The notes below the pieces were generated by a model, which was given only the letters and a program-made list of their open reading frames with translations, ran no database searches and was not told the origin of the DNA. This document shows, in pieces, positions 58,310 through 64,000 of a stretch of 64,000 nucleotides of DNA. Position numbers and translations under genes: made by a program. Position 1 is the stretch's first letter. The number at the start of each line of letters is the position of its first letter. The DNA is from DAIDKA01 sp036521075 (lineage in GTDB: Bacteria > Pseudomonadota > Gammaproteobacteria > Steroidobacterales > Steroidobacteraceae). Where the stretch lies: positions 25,840-89,839 of the forward strand of contig DATDIL010000035.1 of NCBI GenBank assembly GCA_036521075.1. The letters are read 5' to 3'.

Positions 58310-58931
58310 GCAGCTGCGCGGACTGCATCTGCACGGCGCTGATCGCCTCACCTGCGACCGCGGAAAACGCCGCAATGACGCTCGCCATGCGATTCTCCTT
58401 CGCGCGGGCCTGTTCACTGACCGCAAAACTGCCGACCAGGCTGCCATCACTGCGGCGGATCAGCAAAACGTGCAGTTCCACCCGGATGTCCGGGGGTTGC
58501 GACTCGGTCGCGTACTCGGCCGTGAAGCGATCGACGGAGGTCTGCAGTAGGTAGTCGGTGTTGAACGAGCTGCGGTCATCGGCGACCGCACCCCAGTCAG
58601 GATCTTCGCGCAGCACCGCCAGCTCAAGATCCGCCACCAGGTCGGCCAACGGCGCGCTCCAGCGGCTGCCCGCGTAATAATCGAGGCGGTTGCCGGGGCG
58701 CAGCAGTGCAATGCGATCGGTATTCAGGCCCGGACTCGGCAAGGCGCGCGCCACGCGCAGCGTCGGGGCGGCTCGGCGCAACGCATCGGGCGGGCCGCCG
58801 GTCACGACGACGCGGGCCGGTGGCGTCGCCAGCACATACAGCTGCAGCGCGGGCGCCGTGCTGTGCAACAGACCCGAGCAGCCCGAAAGCGCGAGCAGCA
58901 CGGAAACCAGCAGGCAGCGCGGGTGACTCAT
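58278..58931 (-). CDS. ABC-transport auxiliary lipoprotein (PqiC-like)
   Basis: 217 residues with signal peptide and lipobox LSGC (Cys18). The body matches the ABC_trans_aux/PqiC family: QLYVLATPP, LPSPGLNTDRIALLRPGNRLDYYAGSRWSAPLADLVADLE, DYLLQTSVDRF and VELHVLLIRR. It is the outer-membrane-anchored partner of an MCE protein. Its start overlaps the MCE gene stop by four bases, and its end overlaps the convergent phospholipase-D-like gene by 32 bases. It is the last gene of the GntR-ABC-Mce unit. Confidence 0.9.
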   Translation of the reverse strand: MSHPRCLLVSVLLALSGCSGLLHSTAPALQLYVLATPPARVVVTGGPPDALRRAAPTLRVARALPSPGLNTDRIALLRPGNRLDYYAGSRWSAPLADLVADLELAVLREDPDWGAVADDRSSFNTDYLLQTSVDRFTAEYATESQPPDIRVELHVLLIRRSDGSLVGSFAVSEQARAKENRMASVIAAFSAVAGEAISAVQMQSAQLLRSAKSPATP

Positions 58932-59863
58932 GGCGGAATCGTGACTCCCTGGTCCGGCTTTTCAAACAGCAGTTGTGAAGGATTCTCGCGCAGGTTGTGC
59001 GCCAGATCGCGCACTTCGGTGACAGCGGCACGACTGTCCCCGAGCAATCGTTGCACCTGTGGGAGACTCTCGCGGGTGAACGCGCGCACATCGCCGCGGT
59101 TCTCGCGGATCAACTGGTCCAGGTTATCCGTGGCACTGCTCAGGTGCGCGGTAACTGCCGCGACGCGCTCCAGCGCATCGTGCAGCTGCGGGCCCGCCGC
59201 ATCGGTCACGCCGCGCACACTGGACGCGGTGGCCCGGAACTCATCCGACGTCGCCTGCAGATTCGCGATCAGCGCACGCAGATCCTTGATGGTCTCGGGA
59301 AGATGCGCCGTTGTGGCATCCAGATTCCTGAAGGCGTGGCTGATGGAGTCGATGTTGTCCGCATCCAGCAGCAGCTGGAAGCGCCCCAACACATCGCTGG
59401 CCCGACCGACCATCTCCGGCAGGCTCGCGAGCAGCAGGTCGATGTTGGACTTCGAGGAGCGAATGACCGGGTAGCGCTCGCTCGGCACTTTTTCCAGCAG
59501 CCGCTTGCTGCCCGCGTTGCGCAACAGATCGATGAACAGCACCCCCGTCAGGCCCTGTTGCGAGAGCTCCGCGACCGACTCCTCGGACACGGGAGTCGCC
59601 GAGTCGATATCCACAATGACCTGCACGCGGCCGGCGTTGCGATGATCGATGTACATGGACACCACGCGTCCCACATCGACACCCAGATAGCGCACCGGTG
59701 CGCCGCGGGTCAGGCCGCTGACGCTGCCGTCAAAGTAGACCTCGTAGCGGGTGAAGTCGCGGTGCTCGCGCGCATCCGTGTACCAGTACACGAACAGGCC
59801 GGCCATGGCGATCACCAGCAACACGAAGGCGCCGACGGCGGCATAGTTTGCTTCACGCTCCAT
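58928..59863 (-). CDS. MCE (MlaD-type) lipid-transport protein
   Basis: 311 residues. One N-terminal transmembrane segment (about 9-28), an MCE domain (about 36-120: YEVYFDGSVSGLTRGAPVRYLGVDVGRV, VSEESVAELSQQGLTGVLFIDLL) and a long predicted helical C-terminus (150-290), which in family members forms a needle or hexameric channel. Its ATG shares a base with the upstream ATPase stop (TGATG). Works with the permease, ATPase and lipoprotein of the same operon to move lipids through the periplasm. Confidence 0.93.
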   Translation of the reverse strand: MEREANYAAVGAFVLLVIAMAGLFVYWYTDAREHRDFTRYEVYFDGSVSGLTRGAPVRYLGVDVGRVVSMYIDHRNAGRVQVIVDIDSATPVSEESVAELSQQGLTGVLFIDLLRNAGSKRLLEKVPSERYPVIRSSKSNIDLLLASLPEMVGRASDVLGRFQLLLDADNIDSISHAFRNLDATTAHLPETIKDLRALIANLQATSDEFRATASSVRGVTDAAGPQLHDALERVAAVTAHLSSATDNLDQLIRENRGDVRAFTRESLPQVQRLLGDSRAAVTEVRDLAHNLRENPSQLLFEKPDQGVTIPP

Positions 59864-60630
59864 CAAGCCTCTCCGGCGCGCGCGCTGTAGCCGCGCGCCC
59901 GCACGCCGTGGAAGTACGCCTGGATCCACGGATCGGGATTGTCCATGATGCCCGTCAGGGTGTCGCTCACCATCCGCCGGTCCACAATCACCCCGACACG
60001 ATTGCAGGTACTGAAGATCGTGTCCAGATCGTGGGTGATCATCACCACCGTCAGGTGCAGATGCCGGTGCAGGTACAGCAGCAGCTCATCAAACGCCGCG
60101 GCGCTGATCGGATCCAGGCCCGCCGTCGGTTCATCCAGAAACAGCAGCCGCGGATCGAGCGCCAGGGCCCGCGCCAGGGCTGCGCGTTTGATCATGCCGC
60201 CCGAGAGTTGCGCCGGATACTTGCCCGCCGCATCCGCCGGCAGGCCCACCATGCGCACCTTGAGCATGGCCAGCTCGTCCAGGTCGCTATCCGGCAAGTG
60301 CAGGTATTCGAGCATGGGCAGCTGAACGTTCTGCAGCACGGTGAGCGCGCTGAACAGCGCCCCTTCCTGGAAGGTCACGCCATAGTCGGCCTTGACCGCG
60401 CGCATTTCCCGCTGACTCATGCGGGTTATGTCCTCGCCATTCAAACGCACCGTGCCGGCAAGCGGCCGCTGCAGCCCCAGGATGCTACGCAGCAGCACCG
60501 ACTTGCCCGCCCCCGAGCCGCCGACGATACCGAAAATCTCGGCTGCCTCCACGGTCATGTCCAGACCCTCGTGGACGATCTGGTCCCCGAAACGGTTGAC
60601 GAGGCCCCGCACTTCGACCCGTGGCGCCAT
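59863..60630 (-). CDS. MlaF-type ABC transporter ATPase
   Basis: 255 residues from the ATG at 60630. Walker A GGSGAGKSV, signature LSGGMIKRAALARAL, Walker B LLFLDEPTAGLDP, and the Q-loop FQEGALFSALTV, which is the MlaF/Ttg2A form. It overlaps the permease stop by one base (TGATG). C-terminal IMDNPDPWIQAYFHGVRAR is typical. It powers the lipid transporter with the STAS-permease upstream. Confidence 0.95.
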   Translation of the reverse strand: MAPRVEVRGLVNRFGDQIVHEGLDMTVEAAEIFGIVGGSGAGKSVLLRSILGLQRPLAGTVRLNGEDITRMSQREMRAVKADYGVTFQEGALFSALTVLQNVQLPMLEYLHLPDSDLDELAMLKVRMVGLPADAAGKYPAQLSGGMIKRAALARALALDPRLLFLDEPTAGLDPISAAAFDELLLYLHRHLHLTVVMITHDLDTIFSTCNRVGVIVDRRMVSDTLTGIMDNPDPWIQAYFHGVRARGYSARAGEA

Positions 60631-61751
60631 CAGATATCCAGGGCCATGAACAGCATGGCAAACAGCGCATCGGCGAGCAGCACGACGAAAATGGCCTGTA
60701 CCACGGCAACCGTGGTCAGCCGGCCGAGCTCGCGTGACGAGCCGCGCACCTGCATGCCGCGATACGTGCCCGCCAGTCCGATGAGCAGGCCGAATACCGG
60801 TGCCTTCAGCAGCCCCGACCAGAAAGTGGTCGGCGCAATGGCTTCGTTCATGCGGATCAGGTATTGCGGCAGCGGGATGTTCAGCAGGTACTTGCACAAC
60901 AGCGCGCCGCCCGTGAGGCCCACCGCATCGGCGATGATGGTGAGCAGCGGCAAGGCGATCGTCAGGCCGATGATGCGCGGCAGGACCAGTGCCTCAAAGG
61001 AGTCCACCCCGATCGCCTGCAGGGCATCGACCTCCGCGTTCAGGTGCATCGAGCCGATTTCCGCGGCGAAGGCACTGCCTGAGCGGCCGGCAACGATGAT
61101 GGCCGTCAGCAGCACGCCCAGCTCGCGCAACACCCCGATGGTCACCAGGTCCACGACAAACAGCTCGGCACCAAACCGCGCCAGCTGCTGCGCGCTCATG
61201 TAGGCGACGATGACGCTGATCAGGAACGCGATCAGCGTGACGATCGGAATGGCCGTGATGCCGGTGTCGTAGACATGCCGCGCGATCGACACGGGCCGAA
61301 GCCGGCGCGGTGCGCGCAACGCGCCGATGGCCGTCACGGCGATGCGGCCACCGAACGCGAGGCCGCTGCGCAGGTCGTCCCAGCCGCCGACGACGCGCCG
61401 CCCGAGGGCTTCGACCGGTTCTTCGATGTGGTGCGGCCCGGGCACTTGCGGATGCGGCGCCGGTGCAGGCTCGCCCATGGCCGTCTCGATCAGCCGCAGC
61501 TGATCCGGTGGCACCCCGACAAACTCCACCTTCGCCCCGGCCGCGGCGGCGCGGCGCATGAAATCGCGCAGCTTCACGCTCGCCGACAGATCCAGGGCGG
61601 TAACACCTGCCGTATCAATGAGGACCTGGGTGGCCCCGTCCACCTCGACGGCCGCGAGCTCGCGCGTGAAAGCGTCCAGCTGCGGCAGACGCCAGGAGCC
61701 GGTCAGGCGAAGTTCGACGCCCTGCGCAGTGCGACGGCTTTGCAGATACAC
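60630..61751 (-). CDS. STAS-MlaE fusion, lipid-transport permease
   Basis: About 373 residues from a GTG at 61751; no clear ribosome-binding site, and TTG at 61811 inside the upstream gene is an alternative. N-terminal STAS-like domain (residues about 1-95, with AAVEVDGATQVLIDTAGVTALDLSASVKLRDF), then the MlaE permease (about 125-373) with the core VVAYMSAQQLARFGAELFVVDLVTIGVLRELGVLLTAIIVAGRSGSAFAAEIGSM and LPRIIGLTIALPLL. In E. coli MlaB (STAS) and MlaE are separate proteins; here they are joined. It follows the exporter permease by 16 bases. Confidence 0.93.
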   Translation of the reverse strand: MYLQSRRTAQGVELRLTGSWRLPQLDAFTRELAAVEVDGATQVLIDTAGVTALDLSASVKLRDFMRRAAAAGAKVEFVGVPPDQLRLIETAMGEPAPAPHPQVPGPHHIEEPVEALGRRVVGGWDDLRSGLAFGGRIAVTAIGALRAPRRLRPVSIARHVYDTGITAIPIVTLIAFLISVIVAYMSAQQLARFGAELFVVDLVTIGVLRELGVLLTAIIVAGRSGSAFAAEIGSMHLNAEVDALQAIGVDSFEALVLPRIIGLTIALPLLTIIADAVGLTGGALLCKYLLNIPLPQYLIRMNEAIAPTTFWSGLLKAPVFGLLIGLAGTYRGMQVRGSSRELGRLTTVAVVQAIFVVLLADALFAMLFMALDI

Positions 61752-61767
61752 GTGGGTGACAGGATCA

Positions 61768-62679
61768 TCAGGTATCGTCCCGATACTGCCTGATGCGGAT
61801 GGTCGCCACAATCAACAATGCGGCCACGCACACTCCCAGCCACAGGTCGACGTTGCTGAACACCGGCATCGGATCCACGTTCACGAACAGCAGGTTCAGC
61901 GTCGGATGCTGGCCCGCGCCATTGCCAAACGCCGGGTACGCCAATCCCGCATGGGTGAATACACCTCCCAGGCGGTACCACAGGATGTCCCACACATGGC
62001 TCGTGCCCAGCGCGATGCGCTCCATCATGATGAGGATCAGCGGCGGCAGGAACACCCACAGCAGGACACTGCGCCGCGCCCAGGCGGACAACAGCAACAG
62101 GAAGGCCGTAATGGGCGCATACCACAGCACGCCGGCCACGACCGCGACCAGCGTGACCCACTGGATTCGCAGCCACGTGCCCGCGTCCCAGAAGACGCTG
62201 GGGCCGGCATGGTCCTGCCAGGCCCGGACCAGGTAAATGCCGGACATGAGCAGCGTCGTCAGGGCCGAGACCACGTAGACCACCAGCGGCACGATCACCA
62301 TCACCACCAGCAGTTTCGACATCACCGTCAGGGTGTTCGAGACCGGCATCGACTTCCAGAACAGGATGCTGCGGTCCTTGCGCTCGGTATACAGGCAGTC
62401 CCCGGCATACATCACCATGATGACGCCCAGCGTGATGAACTGCGGAATCGCCGCGTACGCCATGAAGACGCCGAACAGTGCGCGGCGCTGCTCGGGCAGC
62501 GCCGCGAGGCTCGAGTCGCTGACCTTGCCGATGACCGCGCCGATCAGCAGCAGCGCCGCCACGGCCAGCGGCGCCATCCACAGCGCGCGATGCTCCCAGA
62601 ACTCGCGCCGGATCAGGGTACGCAGTACCGGCGGGTGCCCCGCGACCGGCGCATCGACAATGGGTTCTGGTGTGCTCAT
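61768..62679 (-). CDS. ABC-2 type exporter permease
   Basis: 303 residues with about six transmembrane segments, the ABC-2 pattern: IRREFWEHRALWMAPLAVAALLLIGAVIGKV at the N-terminus and YTERKDRSILFWKSMPVSNTLTVMSKLL in the second loop. Its ATG overlaps the ATPase stop by four bases. With the ATPase upstream and the GntR gene it forms a YtrA-YtrB-like module; substrates could be lipids, antibiotics or peptides, none indicated by sequence. Confidence 0.9.
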   Translation of the reverse strand: MSTPEPIVDAPVAGHPPVLRTLIRREFWEHRALWMAPLAVAALLLIGAVIGKVSDSSLAALPEQRRALFGVFMAYAAIPQFITLGVIMVMYAGDCLYTERKDRSILFWKSMPVSNTLTVMSKLLVVMVIVPLVVYVVSALTTLLMSGIYLVRAWQDHAGPSVFWDAGTWLRIQWVTLVAVVAGVLWYAPITAFLLLLSAWARRSVLLWVFLPPLILIMMERIALGTSHVWDILWYRLGGVFTHAGLAYPAFGNGAGQHPTLNLLFVNVDPMPVFSNVDLWLGVCVAALLIVATIRIRQYRDDT

Positions 62680-63527
62680 GCGGCCTGCATCTTTGCCACG
62701 AACAGGTCGGCGATGGACGGTGTGCGCACATCGCCGAATGGCGCCAGTGTTGCGGGTGACTGGCCCTCGAAGAACATGGCCACGCGACCGAAAATTTCCC
62801 GCTCATAGAACGGGTGGAACTGCCGCGCCCGCGCGACCTGGTCGGGCCCGACGGTCAGCTGCACATACTGCTCGGCCAGGGTCTCCACCGGTGCCGACAG
62901 CGCGACACGGCCGTGACTCAGGAACAGCACATCGGTGAGCAGGTGTTCGATCTCCTCGACCTGGTGCGTGGTCAGCAGGATGGTGCGATCCTTGTCGAAA
63001 TAGTCATTCAGCAAGGTGTCGTAGAACTGCCGGCGATAGAGCAGATCGAGACCCAGCGTCGGCTCATCGAGTACCAGCAGTCGCGCGTCGATGGCCAGGA
63101 TCAGCGCCAGATGCAACTGGGTCACCATGCCGCGCGACAGCTCGCGTACCCGGCTGTTCATCTTCAGATCGGTCTTGCGCAGGAATTCCTGGGCGCGCTC
63201 GCGGCTGAAGCGCGGATGTACGCCGGCCACGTAATCCAGCGCCTGACTCACCTTCAGCCACCGCGACAGCACCGCCACGTCCGCGATGAAACACACATCG
63301 CGCATCAGATCATCACGCTGCGTGCGTGGATTGCGTCCCAGCACGGTCAGATCGCCCTCGTAGCTGGTCAGCCCCAGGATCGCCTTCAGCGCCGTGGTCT
63401 TGCCGGCGCCGTTGGCGCCAATCATGCCCACGATGCGGCCCGGGGCCACGCTGAAGGTCACATCATCGAGTGCGCGATTGGAGCCGTAGGACTTGCGCAG
63501 CCCGTGGGCCTCAATTACTGCCGTCAT
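62676..63527 (-). CDS. ABC exporter ATPase
   Basis: 283 residues. Walker A GANGAGKTTALK, Walker B LLVLDEPTLGLD, H-loop LLTTHQVEE. The signature is ELSRGMVTQLHLAL, which is the LSRGM form common in YtrB-like exporters. A 60-residue C-terminal extension (VQLTVGPDQVARARQF) may interact with the permease. The start is inside the GntR gene (17-base overlap). Confidence 0.93.
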   Translation of the reverse strand: MTAVIEAHGLRKSYGSNRALDDVTFSVAPGRIVGMIGANGAGKTTALKAILGLTSYEGDLTVLGRNPRTQRDDLMRDVCFIADVAVLSRWLKVSQALDYVAGVHPRFSRERAQEFLRKTDLKMNSRVRELSRGMVTQLHLALILAIDARLLVLDEPTLGLDLLYRRQFYDTLLNDYFDKDRTILLTTHQVEEIEHLLTDVLFLSHGRVALSAPVETLAEQYVQLTVGPDQVARARQFHPFYEREIFGRVAMFFEGQSPATLAPFGDVRTPSIADLFVAKMQAA

Positions 63528-63921
63528 TGTTCGTGTCCGGTGGGGTGTCAGGGGAAGGCTTCGGTTGGGCTCTGATTCCGCTCAGCAGCTCCGCGGTGGA
63601 CAGACCCAGACGGCTGATGGTGGCATAAACCTTGGGCCACTCATCTTCCAGAAAGCGATGACGTTCATCCTTGAGCAGCGCGGCGCCGGCGCCGGTGCTG
63701 ACGAACATGCCCCGGCCGCGGCGCTTCTCGACCAGGTGCTCATCGACCAGCTGTTGGTAGCCTTTGAGGACTGTCAGCGGATTGAGGCGGAATTCGGCGG
63801 CGACGCTGCGCACGGACGGCAGCGCGTCACCCTCCTTTAGGATTCCATCCAGAATCATCGCGACCACCCGGTCCCGCAGCTGCCGGTAGATCGGCACGCT
63901 ATCTTCCCACTGCGGGTCCAT
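63511..63921 (-). CDS. GntR-family transcriptional regulator (YtrA-type)
   Basis: 136 residues. N-terminal winged helix: VPIYRQLRDRVVAMILDGILKEGDALPSVRSVAAEFRLNPLTVLKGYQQL, the YtrA-subfamily signature, followed by a short helical C-terminus without a large effector domain. It heads the seven-gene unit. YtrA-type regulators repress adjacent ABC exporters until envelope stress or antibiotics relieve them (family knowledge). Confidence 0.95.
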   Translation of the reverse strand: MDPQWEDSVPIYRQLRDRVVAMILDGILKEGDALPSVRSVAAEFRLNPLTVLKGYQQLVDEHLVEKRRGRGMFVSTGAGAALLKDERHRFLEDEWPKVYATISRLGLSTAELLSGIRAQPKPSPDTPPDTNNDGSN

Positions 63922-63956
63922 GAACTCTCCGCGACGCCCGTATCGGGCTAGTAGCG

Positions 63957-63986
63957 TTCTAATCTACCAGAACAGCTGCAACTGTT
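63957..63986. promoter_or_regulatory. Inverted repeats upstream of the GntR operon, possible operator
   Basis: AACAG (63971-63975) and CTGTT (63982-63986) with a six-base spacer, and TTCT (63957-63960) / AGAA (63969-63972), lie 36-65 bases upstream of the GntR start. Such overlapping dyads are usual targets of autorepressing GntR proteins, but arms are short and this is only a candidate. Confidence 0.3.
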
Positions 63987-64000
63987 GACGAGTCCACGCT

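Noticed and set aside
59848..61203. 451-codon plus-strand frame across the MlaF and MlaE genes
   Set aside because: Shadow of the minus-strand ATPase and permease, which have canonical motifs and gene overlaps.
62676..63527. LSRGM instead of LSGGQ in the exporter ATPase, thought to be a defect
   Set aside because: This form is common in YtrB-like exporter ATPases, so it is not a sign of decay.
1..64000. Search for phage, insertion sequences, toxin-antitoxin, CRISPR, defence or biosynthetic clusters
   Set aside because: No transposase, integrase other than XerC, repeat array or typical defence gene is visible; the window reads as core genome.

Overview
The window is a GC-rich, densely packed stretch of a bacterial chromosome, almost certainly from a gammaproteobacterium of the Xanthomonadales / Nevskiales / Steroidobacterales neighbourhood. 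This is an inference from gene order, not from a search. The orders used are polA-engB-cytochrome c4-dsbA, dapF-DUF484-xerC-hslV-hslU, fimT-pilV-pilW-pilX-pilY1-pilE, ntrX-ntrY-DUF4390-rsmB-fmt-def opposite lysM-dprA-smg-topA, and a sigma factor-DUF3619-DUF3106 cluster that is also common in betaproteobacteria. Almost everything is core genome. I see no phage, insertion sequence, CRISPR array, toxin-antitoxin pair or recognisable defence island. No stretch over 300 bases lacks a gene; the largest gaps are 10358-10615 (amtB control region) and 800-1033 (polA-engB gap, probably an sRNA).

Layout. 1-6000: end of polA, a putative sRNA, engB, cytochrome c4, a tethered DsbA, tRNA-Arg(CCG), a YghU-type glutathione protein, cytochrome c5 and a membrane protein / winged-helix pair. 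6000-13700: an extra cis-prenyl diphosphate synthase, a large membrane glycosyltransferase, comM, ubiK, an ammonium transporter with a clear sigma-54 promoter, a DUF4124 protein and a beta-hydroxyacid dehydrogenase. 13700-23700 (minus strand): a ferredoxin-type reductase, a two-component system and the minor-pilin / PilY1 operon of type IV pili. 23700-28200: dapF-DUF484-xerC-hslVU. 28200-35500: superoxide dismutase, a four-gene ECF sigma operon, priA, argS and a SPOR protein.

35500-42500 (minus strand): an NtrY/NtrX-like two-component pair, DUF4390, rsmB, fmt and def. 42600-49900: LysM lipoprotein, dprA, smg, topA, rlmJ and aroE. 49860-58300: glutathione reductase, oligopeptidase A, an HD-fold phosphohydrolase, a GGDEF-EAL protein and a phospholipase-D-like protein. 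58280-63920 (minus strand): a tightly linked seven-gene unit that reads GntR regulator, ABC exporter ATPase and permease, then an Mla/Mce lipid transporter (STAS-permease fusion, ATPase, MCE protein, lipoprotein).

Functional links: cytochromes c4 and c5 carry electrons in the respiratory chain. DsbA, the glutathione proteins and glutathione reductase handle thiol redox. Peptide deformylase, Fmt and RsmB serve translation. The Mce operon moves lipids between membranes. The pilus operon and the c-di-GMP enzyme point to a surface-attached lifestyle. The observations most worth following are the polA-engB sRNA candidate, PilY1 with an apparent L-type lectin head, an NtrX-like regulator with a degraded AAA+ domain, a PLD-fold protein with both HKD motifs eroded, and the GntR-ABC-Mce gene fusion of operons.
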